From Candidatus Bartonella washoeensis Sb944nv (lineage in GTDB: Bacteria; Pseudomonadota; Alphaproteobacteria; Rhizobiales; Rhizobiaceae), in assembly GCF_000278135.1 (NCBI RefSeq), contig NZ_JH725025.1, forward strand, positions 100,832-164,831: a DNA stretch of 64,000 nt, in the 5' to 3' direction. The position numbers and the translations under genes are program-made. Shown here in pieces: positions 9,089 to 17,932 of the stretch. Under the pieces are notes generated by a model. It was not told where the DNA came from, searched no databases, and saw nothing but the letters and a program-made list of their open reading frames with translations. Position 1 is the stretch's first letter. The number at the start of each line of letters is the position of its first letter.

Positions 9089-9851
9089 TACACATTGTCA
9101 TCTTGATTTTGAAGATTTTGCGCAAGATTTGGATGATGTTATCCAACGGGCTTTAGACGCTAATGTGAAACGCATGATAACGATTTCAACACATGTTCGT
9201 AAATTGGATAAGCTTTTAGCAATTACACAAGCTTATGATCAAGTATTTTGTTCCGTTGGCACACATCCAAATAATGCCCAAGAAGAACAAAACATTACAG
9301 CTGAAAGCCTTATCAAGCTATCGAAGAATCCTAAAATTGTTGCGTTTGGAGAAGCTGGTCTTGATTATCATTATGATTATTCTTCACCAAAAGAGCAAAA
9401 GAAAGTTTTTCAAGAACATATTATCGCTTCTCGAGAAACACAGCTTCCTCTTATTATACATTCCCGCAATGCTGATGAAGATATGGAAAAAATATTACGC
9501 GAACAGATAAAAGAAGGAGCTTTTCCATTTGTACTTCACTGTTATTCGTCTGGAATGCGACTTGCTCGTGCTGGGCTTGAAATGGGTGGTTATATTTCTT
9601 TTTCAGGTATTCTTACTTTCAAAAATGCACTTGTAATCCGTGAAATAGCAAAAATTGTGCCTCATAAGCATTTATTGGTTGAAACGGATGCACCATTTTT
9701 AGCACCTGTTCCTCATCGAGGAAAAACAAATGAGCCATCTTTTGTGCGCTATACAGCTGCTATTTTAGCTGAAACAATTGACTTAAGCATTGAAGAAACA
9801 GCTCAGATAACAACGCAAAATGCTTTTCGTTTATTTGGAAAAATGAAATAA
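9078..9851 (+). CDS. tatD: TatD-family metal-dependent hydrolase (DNase)
   Basis: TIM-barrel amidohydrolase-type nuclease; characterised TatD proteins are Mg-dependent 3'-5' exonucleases. Metal ligands are visible: HCH at residues 6-8, E in GEAGLDYHYD (about 93), H in IIHSRN, H in LHCYSS and D in ETDAPFLAP. The length of 257 aa is typical. The reading frame overlaps the metG stop by 11 bp, indicating translational coupling, and the MBL hydrolase follows after 10 bp; this metG-tatD-MBL order is conserved in Rhizobiales. Confidence 0.9.
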   Translation: MLIDTHCHLDFEDFAQDLDDVIQRALDANVKRMITISTHVRKLDKLLAITQAYDQVFCSVGTHPNNAQEEQNITAESLIKLSKNPKIVAFGEAGLDYHYDYSSPKEQKKVFQEHIIASRETQLPLIIHSRNADEDMEKILREQIKEGAFPFVLHCYSSGMRLARAGLEMGGYISFSGILTFKNALVIREIAKIVPHKHLLVETDAPFLAPVPHRGKTNEPSFVRYTAAILAETIDLSIEETAQITTQNAFRLFGKMK

Positions 9852-9861
9852 GGTAAAAGTC

Positions 9862-10677
9862 ATGTTTGATCGTTACCGATTTACAATATTAGGCTGTGGT
9901 TCCTCTCCAGGAGTTCCACGCCCTAATGGTGATTGGGGAGCTTGTGATCCCAATAACCCGAAAAATAAACGCTATAGAAGTTCTTTATTAGTCGAACGTA
10001 TTCATGCATCAGGAAAAAAAACAACAATTGTCATTGATACTGGTCCAGATTTTCGATCACAAATGATTGATGCACACGTGAATCATCTTGATGCTGCACT
10101 TTATACGCATTTTCACGCGGATCATATTCACGGTATTGATGATTTACGCAGCTATGCACTTGCACAAGAATGTTTGATAGATATTTATGCAGATGCATTT
10201 ACACTAGAGCATTTGAAAAATGCTTTCGGTTATTGTTTTCAAAAGCCCAAAAATTCATCTTATTCACCCATTTTAAAAGCGCATACTATCAATGAAGATA
10301 GCCAATTTATAATTCAGGGGCAGGGAGGCGTAATAACTGTCAATACGCATTTACAATTTCACGGGACTATCCATTCTTTAGGTTTCCGTATTGGCAATGT
10401 TGCTTATTGTACAGATGTTAGTAAATTTCCCGAGAAAACCTTACAAAAATTGATGAATTTGGATGTTTTGATTATTGAAGCTCTTCAGTTTAAATCTCAT
10501 CCAAGTCATCTTTCCGTTGATCAAGCATTACAATGGATAAAATATTTAAAGCCAAAACAAGCTATACTCACACATATGGATAGGTCACTTGATTACAATG
10601 AGATTGTAAATTATGTCCCATCATATGTTAAACCTGCACACCAAGGGCTTGTTTTTGAAACAAATGCACAAGTCTAA
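9862..10677 (+). CDS. MBL-fold metallohydrolase, PhnP/lactamase_B_2 type
   Basis: Metallo-beta-lactamase-fold hydrolase. Residues 10-20 (LGCGSSPGVPR) are the glycine-rich opening of the PhnP-like branch, and the zinc motif HFHADH is at 83-88. VIDTGPDF at about 57-64, the later histidines of HGTIHSLGF and the Asp of AYCTDV fit the metal site. PhnP itself is a cyclic ribose phosphodiesterase of phosphonate breakdown, but no phn genes are nearby, so the true substrate is unknown. An AAGG site lies before the ATG. It is the last gene of the plus-strand run from 3.4 kb. Confidence 0.8.
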   Translation: MFDRYRFTILGCGSSPGVPRPNGDWGACDPNNPKNKRYRSSLLVERIHASGKKTTIVIDTGPDFRSQMIDAHVNHLDAALYTHFHADHIHGIDDLRSYALAQECLIDIYADAFTLEHLKNAFGYCFQKPKNSSYSPILKAHTINEDSQFIIQGQGGVITVNTHLQFHGTIHSLGFRIGNVAYCTDVSKFPEKTLQKLMNLDVLIIEALQFKSHPSHLSVDQALQWIKYLKPKQAILTHMDRSLDYNEIVNYVPSYVKPAHQGLVFETNAQV

Positions 10678-10751
10678 AAATTAAATATTTTCTGTTAATT
10701 AAAACATTCTTTAAAGTTTCAACTTTATTTTTACCTTTATGTTTTAAATAG

Positions 10752-11022
10752 ACGATATGTATTTCTGTTTTAGCGGTTTCTTTGTCGGCATGTGGGGGGC
10801 GTTTAGAAAAGGATATTTTCAGCTATAACATTAAACGATGGACCAATGAGTTGCGCTAATATTTAGGGGGAATTTCTCGCGAACAAGTGTCAGATTAACA
10901 ACACAATTATAGAGCGTTCTAAAGCAAGAAGTAAAAATGCAAATTTAAAAGTAGTGGGTATTATATTTACGCCAGCATTATTTTTTCTCGATGTCAAGTC
11001 AAGTGAAAGTAATGAAATTTAA
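10752..11022 (+). pseudogene. Frameshifted small lipoprotein remnant
   Basis: A plus-strand frame just after an in-frame TAG reads ISVLAVSLSACGGRLEKD, a textbook lipoprotein signal end with lipobox LSAC. It runs to a TAA at 10857. It has no usable start codon, only ATA/ATT. The coding character resumes in another frame from 10891 with QINNTIIERSKARSKNANLK, continuing through a hydrophobic GIIFTPALFFLDVKSS segment to a TAA at 11020. The simplest reading is one small lipoprotein of about 90-100 aa broken by start loss, a stop and a frameshift. The parent family was not recognised. Confidence 0.45.
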
Positions 11023-11490
11023 TATTTAATTGACGTTGCAAATTACCACAGTATTTTTTACATATATTTATTAAAAACTTTTTACTTTAAGTAATATTAC
11101 TTAAATTTATTAAAAAAATCATTAAAAAAAGAGATATACTTTTTCTTATCTTATTTTTGACATAATTGTGTTTTAAAGGTGAACTTAAAGGCATAAATAT
11201 GATTAATGCGTCTAAATCGTGATTGTAGACTTTTATTTTTTTCTACATCGTATTATCGCATAATATATATTATGGAACTTTTTATGGATAGATGGATAGA
11301 AAGGATATATATATACAATGTTAATAGCATCATTTTGGGGAGCGATAGCGTCATTACTATGGATAGTGTACTCAAAAGCGACGAGTACTTGGGATTTATG
11401 GTGGGTGCCTTTTTCTTAAAAAAATATTTAAATGGGATCGGGCTAAATAATTCTGGCCCGAAAGCCCTAAAAAATTAGTAATCTTTAATG
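11023..11490. other. Gap with small hydrophobic ORF fragments
   Basis: Very AT-rich, with no confident gene. One small frame at 11318-11419 (33 aa, ATG) begins MLIASFWGAIASLLWIVYS and looks like one membrane helix; an AAAGGA sequence lies about 10 bases upstream. Another overlapping frame (11206-11478) continues past it with FFLKKYLNGIGL, so a longer broken gene is possible. A short CGGGC/GCCCG inverted repeat follows near 11440-11465. Confidence 0.35.
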
Positions 11491-11889
11491 TTAATTGTAT
11501 CGACTTAAAAAAATCTTTGTAATTTGCAGTATTATAAAAGCTACGAATAATATTCCATGAAATAACGGCATAAACGGCTGATATATAAAATCAAAACAAT
11601 AAAATGCTAGTATTTCGGTCAATGCTGCAATGCACCATAAAACAATTCCCCACAGTGAATACATCCAGAGTCCGATTAATGCGATAGGATAAATAATAGC
11701 TAATGTAGTTGACAAAAATTGCCACTGCCATGGCATAAGATCAAAACGCCACAGAACTCCTGGAAATACACCGATAAGACGCATCCAATAAAAAACACCT
11801 AAACCTAAGCAAATAAGTGCCAAAAATCGCAAATAACAGCTGTAAATTAAACTGATTTTTGATTTTTTTTTTCGAGGATCGTGTATCAA
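11491..11889 (-). CDS. Small integral membrane protein (DUF6163-like)
   Basis: Inner-membrane protein of 132 aa with no known function. Four hydrophobic segments are visible, roughly residues 18-38, 56-76, 78-100 and 108-128, separated by short loops. The N-terminus is strongly basic (DPRKKKSK), predicting a cytoplasmic N-terminus. The start is TTG, in a TTGA overlap with the stop of the upstream hydrolase gene, so the two are translationally coupled. From memory it resembles DUF6163 of Rhizobiales; the family name is tentative. Confidence 0.7.
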   Translation of the reverse strand: MIHDPRKKKSKISLIYSCYLRFLALICLGLGVFYWMRLIGVFPGVLWRFDLMPWQWQFLSTTLAIIYPIALIGLWMYSLWGIVLWCIAALTEILAFYCFDFIYQPFMPLFHGILFVAFIILQITKIFLSRYN

Positions 11890-12932
11890 AATAATAATTC
11901 CCGTTCAACAGGTTGGAAGTAAGAATCTATCATTTCATCTGTTACATTTTGCAGTTTATCTGGCTGCCATTTAGGTGTTTTATCCTTATCAATTAACATT
12001 GCACGTACACCTTCACGGAAATTATGTGAATTAATCATATGATGTGCAATACGGTTTTCAATTTTCATACAATCTTCCAAAGTCTGAGATGGATTTTGTT
12101 TCATTTGTTTCCAGATAACTCTTAAACTTGTCGGAGAGTGTGATTGCAAAATATCATAACATTCTTTAGCAAACAAAATTCCTTCATTACTCTTTTTATA
12201 AAGAAGTTCCATACATTCTTCTAACGTATATGTACCAAAACAAGCACTGATAACACAGCGTATTTTATGACTTGTCTCATAGTCTCTTATGGTTGCTCGC
12301 TCATTTAAAGCTGATATAGGGCTTCCCTGCTCAATAATAGCTTTTCTAACATACTCTAATTCTGCTTCAGGAACTGCATGAGTTGCTAATCCTAAATTCA
12401 AACAATCTCCCCATTTTATGCGTGCGCCAGTCAACGCAAGATAAACGCCAAAATAATCAGGAAGAGGAGGCAGAAAAAAGCTTGCACCAACATCTGAAAA
12501 AAATCCAATAGAAGCTTCTGGCATAGCAAAGAGTGTGTTTTCTGTAACAATCCGGTATGAACCGTGTATAGAAATTCCCACCCCTCCTCCCATACAAATA
12601 CCATTCAAGAAAGAAACATAAGGTTTTGGGAAACGTCTAATATCAACATTTAAACGGTATTGATCGCTAAAATATTGATAAGAAGAAGCTGTTTTTCCCA
12701 TATGGTAGATTTCTATAACATCACCACCTGCACAGAAAGCACGTCCCTCTCCTTCAATTAAGACGCAAGAAATATCATCATCTGTTTCCCAACTACTCAA
12801 AGCTTTTTTAAAAGCAAAAACCATTCGCTGATTAAGGGCATTTAATGCTGATGGACGTGTAAGTTTTATAATACCAGCACGCCCTTCTTTTGTAAAAGAA
12901 ATATCATCACCTGCTCCAAAATCAATTTGCAT
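11886..12932 (-). CDS. Enoyl-CoA hydratase/isomerase family protein, probable 3-hydroxyisobutyryl-CoA hydrolase
   Basis: Crotonase-fold enzyme. The best fit is 3-hydroxyisobutyryl-CoA hydrolase of valine breakdown. The 348-aa length suits that group, whereas plain hydratases are about 260 aa. The CoA-binding segment has CAGGDV at 67-72. The oxyanion loop is CMGGGVGIS at 113-121. MPEASIGFFSDVG (137-149) carries the acidic pair E139/D147 typical of HIBCH. A good ribosome site (AAGGGGATGAG) sits directly before the ATG. It lies 18 bp after pcs and overlaps the membrane-protein gene downstream. No other valine-pathway genes are in the window. Confidence 0.8.
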   Translation of the reverse strand: MQIDFGAGDDISFTKEGRAGIIKLTRPSALNALNQRMVFAFKKALSSWETDDDISCVLIEGEGRAFCAGGDVIEIYHMGKTASSYQYFSDQYRLNVDIRRFPKPYVSFLNGICMGGGVGISIHGSYRIVTENTLFAMPEASIGFFSDVGASFFLPPLPDYFGVYLALTGARIKWGDCLNLGLATHAVPEAELEYVRKAIIEQGSPISALNERATIRDYETSHKIRCVISACFGTYTLEECMELLYKKSNEGILFAKECYDILQSHSPTSLRVIWKQMKQNPSQTLEDCMKIENRIAHHMINSHNFREGVRAMLIDKDKTPKWQPDKLQNVTDEMIDSYFQPVERELLF

Positions 12933-12950
12933 CTCATCCCCTTTAAATAC

Positions 12951-13760
12951 TTATCTTATTGTTTTTTTTGCACCCAACTTCGGAAACAATTGCATGATAG
13001 CACCAATACAATAGATATAAATCCCTGTTACTGAAATTCCTATCTTAACCCAATATGGAGCATTCAGTTTGTAAAAGAATGCAGCAACACCAAAGAAGCA
13101 CCATAAGAGAAAAATTGGAAAATTAAGCCTTCGCAAACGAATGACTCTTACTGGATGGATAAAGTAAATTGGTAAAAAAGATATGATTGCCGATAATGCA
13201 ATAATGGTAAAAGCGACCCACTCCCCTGGTCTTACTACAAAAAGTACGAAAACCATCATGTTCCAAACTACAGGAAATCCTTTAAAGAAGTTTTCTTTAG
13301 TTTTCATGCCAGTATCTGCATAATAAATAGCCGATGAAATGACAATGATAGCACTTAATACAAATGATAATCCTGAACCCATAAAACCGCTTTGATAAAG
13401 CGCAAAAGCTGGAATTAAAACATAAGTCACGTAATCAATGATATTATCTAAGAGTTCTCCAGACCATGTTGGAAGTACATATTTAACATCAAGTTTGCGC
13501 GCAATTGGCCCATCGATACCATCAACGAAAAGTGCAAGTCCGAGCCAACAAAACATAGCAGTCCATTCCTTTTGAGAAGCCGATATAAGAGAAAGAAATG
13601 CTAAAAATGAACCAGAAGCTGTTAGCAAATGAACAGAAAAAGCCTTTGCTTGTGGCATTGTTACTTTTTTATGGCGCAATAGATCAGCATTCGTTTTAAT
13701 TCTTTTTGTTAATTTGCGTTTCAAGGTTTTCTTATCCTCGTTTCTAAAATTTTCAACCAT
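12951..13760 (-). CDS. pcs: Phosphatidylcholine synthase
   Basis: Inner-membrane CDP-alcohol phosphatidyltransferase that condenses choline with CDP-diacylglycerol, the one-step bacterial route to phosphatidylcholine. The motif matches the Pcs-specific spacing DG-x2-AR-x12-G-x3-D-x3-D: D83-G84, A87-R88, G101, D105, D109. About eight membrane helices are visible. Residues 1-35 are basic and unlike the short N-terminus of most Pcs, so translation could begin at M35 (MPQAKAFSV). Phosphatidylcholine matters for host interaction in related bacteria and depends on host choline here. Confidence 0.93.
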   Translation of the reverse strand: MVENFRNEDKKTLKRKLTKRIKTNADLLRHKKVTMPQAKAFSVHLLTASGSFLAFLSLISASQKEWTAMFCWLGLALFVDGIDGPIARKLDVKYVLPTWSGELLDNIIDYVTYVLIPAFALYQSGFMGSGLSFVLSAIIVISSAIYYADTGMKTKENFFKGFPVVWNMMVFVLFVVRPGEWVAFTIIALSAIISFLPIYFIHPVRVIRLRRLNFPIFLLWCFFGVAAFFYKLNAPYWVKIGISVTGIYIYCIGAIMQLFPKLGAKKTIR

Positions 13761-13938
13761 CTATTAACACGCCATTTTTTCCCATAGTACGATTCAGTGT
13801 AAAAAAGCATAAAAACGTTACTTTTTTATACCGCATTATTTATTACATAATATAATAGAAGGACTTTATACAATAAAAAGAGATTATTCATTTAGAAACA
13901 TTAAAATATTTGATAAATGGTGAAAGGCTTAAGTTGTT

Positions 13939-15156
13939 GTGACATTTGAAAGAAACGAGCATAAAGATATTGCTGTCATTGGTGCAGGTCCAATTGGTAT
14001 GTTAGCAGCACTGAGTCTTGCGCGTAAGGGATACTCTGTTTTTCTTATTGGTCCTCCTTTCCATGCAGATGAATTACGAACAACTGCTCTTATGATGCCA
14101 GCGATCCGTATGCTTCAAAAACTTAATATTTGGAATATTCTTAAACGTCATGCAGCAGCTTTATCTTTTATTAGAATCATAGATATAACCTCTAGGATTG
14201 TGCATGCTCCTACTGTGAATTTTTCTTCCACTGAAATTGGTGAAGAGGCTTTTGGTTATAACATACCGAATGTAGAGTTAAATAACGCTTTAGATGATAG
14301 CGTTACGCATACGCCTAATGTCATCAGATTTTTTTCTTCGGCAAAATCTTTTGATTACCAAAGAAATCATATACGCGTTACTCTTGAAGATGATAGAGTT
14401 ATTGAAGCATCGCTTGTTGTAGCAGCTGATGGACGTCACTCTCTAACACGAACGGCAGCGGGTATAGGTGTTAAACAATGGAATTATCCGCAAACAGCAC
14501 TCGTTCTCAATTTTTCTCATGAGTTTCCCCATCAGAATACATCGACTGAGTTTCATACAGAAAATGGTCCATTTACACAAGTCCCACTACCAGGATACAG
14601 ATCCAGTCTTGTATGGGCTGTTAAGCCTTCTCGTGCTGAAGAATTATTAAATTTAGAATCAAAAGCAATTGCAAAAGTGATTGAAGACCAGATGCAGTCA
14701 ATGCTTGGAAAGCTGACATTAGAAACACCAATTCAAGCATGGCCGCTTTCAGGACTTATTTCTCATCGTTTTGCTGCCAATCGAACAATTTTGGTAGGTG
14801 AAGCAGCTCATGTTTTCCCTCCTATTGGAGCGCAAGGATTGAATCTAGGGTTTCGTGATGTTCAATCTTTGATCAATATTTTACCCAACCAAATATCTGA
14901 TTTTAACTCTCAGATGATCGTTACACATTATAACCGATGCCGAAAACCTGATATATTGATCCGGAGTGGATCTGTTCATACCCTAAACTCCGCTTTGCTT
15001 TCTCATATGTTGCCAGTTCATATCATACGAAGTGTGGGGCTTGGGTTATTACGGAATTGTTCACCATTGCGTCATTTATTTATGCAAGAAGGAATGTATC
15101 CTGGATACGGATTAAAAAAAATTATGCCAATATTTCCAACTAAACTGCCGAGATAA
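13939..15156 (+). CDS. UbiH/COQ6-family FAD-dependent monooxygenase
   Basis: Flavoprotein aromatic hydroxylase of the type that adds ring hydroxyls during ubiquinone synthesis. The Rossmann dinucleotide motif GAGPIG is at 15-20. The middle motif VVAADGRHS is at about 155-163. The flavin-ribityl motif VGEAAHVFPP is at about 286-295, with GEAAH instead of the commoner GDAAH. The length is 405 aa. The start is GTG with GAAAGG about ten bases upstream. It could be UbiH, UbiF or the broader-specificity UbiL; the sequence alone does not tell which ring position it hydroxylates. It is monocistronic, with long gaps on both sides. Confidence 0.85.
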   Translation: MTFERNEHKDIAVIGAGPIGMLAALSLARKGYSVFLIGPPFHADELRTTALMMPAIRMLQKLNIWNILKRHAAALSFIRIIDITSRIVHAPTVNFSSTEIGEEAFGYNIPNVELNNALDDSVTHTPNVIRFFSSAKSFDYQRNHIRVTLEDDRVIEASLVVAADGRHSLTRTAAGIGVKQWNYPQTALVLNFSHEFPHQNTSTEFHTENGPFTQVPLPGYRSSLVWAVKPSRAEELLNLESKAIAKVIEDQMQSMLGKLTLETPIQAWPLSGLISHRFAANRTILVGEAAHVFPPIGAQGLNLGFRDVQSLINILPNQISDFNSQMIVTHYNRCRKPDILIRSGSVHTLNSALLSHMLPVHIIRSVGLGLLRNCSPLRHLFMQEGMYPGYGLKKIMPIFPTKLPR

Positions 15157-15835
15157 CTGCATTGATATTATAAGCACTATTCTAGCTTAGGAACTAAATA
15201 TGTTATGCTGGGTAATGTATGTTTTTTGTAAATTAGTGCAGTGCTTGATCAAGAAAAAATGAAAATTTTATGTTTCTTTCATGTGACCTATCAAGACACT
15301 GATCAATAGAATTATATTAAAGGGGGATTGTTCTAAAAAATCTTTTTCACAAACTGTGCTGTAGAAAGCTTTTGAAAAAACAAGTATGGAAAGTCGGATT
15401 TGTATACCAGAAAAATAGTAATTTTTTGTATCTATATTCATTTTCATCAAGAAAAACAAGGATCATGAACAAAGCTAGCTCCTATATAAGAGGGGGCGTC
15501 AGCGGTGGTAAAATCTTTTGATAAACAGCATCATAAATCACATAAGAACACAAAAAAATGTATCATAATACACACCTTTATATCACTCACTCGAAGATAT
15601 GAATTCTATAGAACTACATGTTTGAAGAAGCCAAGAAGAAATATCGGACTGTTAAGAACAGATGCTCACATCACTTTTACTCAAAAGAGAATAAAGAAGA
15701 AAAAACGTCTTTAGTTAATGAACGTAATTTTTAAAAGTTTTCGTCATTAAATATAACATTGAAAATAAAATATTTCTTGGAACCTGTTTGTAATAAAAAG
15801 GTTAATAAAGCATCGTTTTAATAGATGGTGATAAG
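15157..15835. other. Gap opening an accessory-like region
   Basis: No supported gene in about 680 bp. A plus-strand GTG frame at 15505-15714 (69 aa, very basic) follows a GGGGG sequence but has no family look. Another plus frame around 15291-15420 is open for 40 codons with one stop and could be debris. No terminator is evident for the monooxygenase gene. Confidence 0.45.
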
Positions 15836-16186
15836 ATGAGATTAAGTAAAAATGTAAAATCAATTATTTTTTTTATGATGATTCTATGTATCTTGTCTCT
15901 TGTCACAGTTTCAATAAGTAAGGTTTTCCATGTCCCTTATTGTCATTCCCCTATCTATGTTTCCACCCAAGATATTGCTAAACCAGGACAAAATTCATTT
16001 ACTACGTCACAAATTAAAAACTGTCTCATGCAAAATGGTTTTAGGAATATTAAACGATTGCGTTTAGATGACAAAGGTATTTGGCGCGCTTTAGTAGAAT
16101 TTGAAAAATGCCATTTTCTCATATCAGTCGATTATTCTGGAGCAGTTAGTATTCAAAATGAAAGAAGAAAACATGATTGTTTTTAA
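15836..16186 (+). CDS. Small exported or membrane-anchored protein, PepSY-like C-terminal half
   Basis: Protein of 116 aa, family not firmly recognised. Residues 9-29 form one hydrophobic helix that serves as signal or anchor, followed by HVPYCHSP. The soluble part (about 50-110) has the pattern IKNCLMQNGFRNIKRLRLDD, then GIWRALVEF and LISVDYSGAVSIQ: an alternating helix/strand layout like PepSY-type domains of small periplasmic proteins in rhizobia. Four cysteines lie outside the helix (C36, C63, C91, C115). GGTGATAAG precedes the ATG. Its 3' end overlaps the next gene, so the two look like a coupled pair. Confidence 0.6.
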   Translation: MRLSKNVKSIIFFMMILCILSLVTVSISKVFHVPYCHSPIYVSTQDIAKPGQNSFTTSQIKNCLMQNGFRNIKRLRLDDKGIWRALVEFEKCHFLISVDYSGAVSIQNERRKHDCF

Positions 16187-16484
16187 AACTGATAGCAATG
16201 TTAATCCTAATAATTTTGAAAAAAAAAATTTAAAAAAGATCTGTCATTTTATTAAAGAACCGGCTTTTATTGGAAGTCTAAATGGGAGTGTATCAGGAGC
16301 AATCGCCACAATTCTTGCAACTTATGGTTATATTTCTCTTCCAGGATTTGGTCCAATTATCGCAATGGGGATAGGCCTAGCACTTTTCGCTGGAACGATA
16401 ATTGGTGCGATAATAGGATCAATAATAGGTATTTTTTTTGGCACATTTAGTGTCTTTATGGGAGACTTATATACATCACGATAG
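16173..16484 (+). CDS. Glycine-zipper membrane protein, unknown function
   Basis: Predicted 103-aa membrane protein. The N-terminal ~30 residues are polar and basic. Residues from about 38 on form glycine-rich hydrophobic hairpins: GSLNGSVSGAIATILATYG, then a turn ISLPGFGPIIAMG, then GTIIGAIIGSIIGIFFG. The repeated GxxxG spacing is a glycine zipper, and the PGFGP turn resembles the membrane part of DUF1269/YflT-type stress proteins. The start is uncertain: 16173 (M-I-V-F, after AGAAG) is preferred, with 16158 or 16101 possible. With 16173 it overlaps the preceding gene by 14 bp. Stress, envelope or pore-forming roles cannot be told apart here. Confidence 0.55.
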   Translation: MIVFKTDSNVNPNNFEKKNLKKICHFIKEPAFIGSLNGSVSGAIATILATYGYISLPGFGPIIAMGIGLALFAGTIIGAIIGSIIGIFFGTFSVFMGDLYTSR

Positions 16485-16896
16485 TTGTTTTTCTTATAAA
16501 TTTCGTAATGAGGAGATAGTTTGCATCATTTGTTTTCCTCACCCACAAACAGGAAAATTTTATAAAAATAAAGATAATCAACAAGTCATATTTTCTAATT
16601 TTTGATAAAGTTCGCGTCTTATTATGGGAAGCACTAGCTAAGTTAGCAAATTTCCTCCCTTATTTCTTACTCCACCTTTTTTAAAAAGCATCTCTTGAAG
16701 AAATGTAAGTAAACTATAACTATTGTATCTATAAAAGCTGCATTGTTTGATAGAGAGAAGAAATCATTCTAGATATGCTTAAAAATGTATAAAAAAGAGG
16801 CATTTTGAGCTTATGAAGTTTTTTAGTCTCTTTCCTCTAAGAAAAATGTTCCAATTAAAATAAAGTATTATTTATAAAATTATAAAAAGGTGCTAT
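16485..16896. other. Gap upstream of sodC
   Basis: About 410 bp without a supportable gene, RNA or terminator. It is AT-rich throughout and presumably contains the sodC promoter, for which I see no convincing -35/-10 pair. Confidence 0.45.
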
Positions 16897-17430
16897 ATGA
16901 ATAAAAATTACTTTGCCATCTTAGCGCCACTAGTGTTTTTAAATTTTATTTCCACAATATTAGCATCCTCGTTACAAGTAAAAATTTATAAGTTAGAAGA
17001 AAACAATACAAAAAAAAATATTGGTATCATTGAAATTGGAGAAAATACATACGGTTTGATTTTTACGCCAAGTTTGTTTAGCTTATCGAAAGGTTTGCAT
17101 GGTTTTCATGTGCACGAAAATCCTTCATGTGATACGAATGATGGTGTAATTGGTGGTGCTGCAGGTAGACACTATGATCCCGATCATACCAACAAACATC
17201 TTGGACCTTATAATATTAATGGTCATCTTGGTGACCTACCAGCACTTTATGTTGATAAGCAAGGGCGAGCAACGATGAGCGTCATCGCTCCACGTCTAAA
17301 GAAACTTTCTGAAATCGAAGGTCGTTCGTTGATAATCCATGAAGGAGGAGATAATCAATCAGATAGCCCATTACCGCACGGTGGAGGTGGCGCACGTTTA
17401 GCATGTGGTATTATAAAAAAACAATTCTAA
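16897..17430 (+). CDS. sodC: Periplasmic superoxide dismutase [Cu-Zn]
   Basis: Dismutates superoxide in the periplasm and so protects against host oxidative burst. A signal peptide covers about residues 1-24. Metal ligands are complete: Cu by H71, H73, H92 and H148; Zn by H92, H101, H110 and D113. C78 and C170 would form the structural disulfide, and R167 matches the active-site arginine (GGGGARLACG). The length of 177 aa is normal. AAAAGGTG lies before the ATG. It is a single-gene unit inside the accessory-like stretch. Confidence 0.96.
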   Translation: MNKNYFAILAPLVFLNFISTILASSLQVKIYKLEENNTKKNIGIIEIGENTYGLIFTPSLFSLSKGLHGFHVHENPSCDTNDGVIGGAAGRHYDPDHTNKHLGPYNINGHLGDLPALYVDKQGRATMSVIAPRLKKLSEIEGRSLIIHEGGDNQSDSPLPHGGGGARLACGIIKKQF

Positions 17431-17932
17431 TTGTTACGATTGTTGTCTAATTTATCCATAGGGCTTCATAATAATTGTTTTTTCGGAGAGTTTAAAAGTT
17501 TTTTAATCCATTTCAAAAGTAATTTAAATCTTGATAACATTTTCGTAAAAGGCATTCAAAAAGAACCCTTCCCTTTCTGAGATGTCTTTCCTATGTAATA
17601 GATGTGCAAGTACTGTTATCCTCTGTTTAAACATTTTTCCATTCTTTATTATTTTTCGCAATCCCTCTGTCATAAAAAGATTGGCTAGCATGAGTTTTAA
17701 TCACTCTTCTCGTCCTGCCAAAATATATCTAATGGTGCAAAAAAGCTTCTCTCTTTTGATGCAGTAGTAATCTGTGCTATATAACCACTTTATAATAAAT
17801 AATAATTCTTAAGTATAATATCTCAATAATATTTTACAAATACTAAAATAATTATTTTAAATAATCCTGAATAATAAAGATAAATAATGATAATAAAACA
17901 TTTGAAATAATAGATTTCCTTAAAAATAAATA
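17431..17932. other. Gap between sodC and the nuclease-like gene
   Basis: About 500 bp with no convincing gene. A minus-strand frame at 17524-17673 (49 aa, MTEGLRKIIKNGKMFKQR...) and an opposing 61-aa frame at 17582-17767 overlap each other; neither has a ribosome site. The part next to the nuclease-like gene (17780-17930) is extremely AT-rich. Confidence 0.4.

Noticed and set aside
13798..13835. AAAAAAG/CTTTTTT inverted repeat between pcs and the monooxygenase gene
   Set aside because: Weak A-T stem with a bulge, located between two divergent starts where a terminator is not expected.
15505..15714. 69-codon basic GTG frame as a gene
   Set aside because: No family, unusual residue composition, and isolated in decaying DNA. 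The upstream GGGGG alone does not support it.
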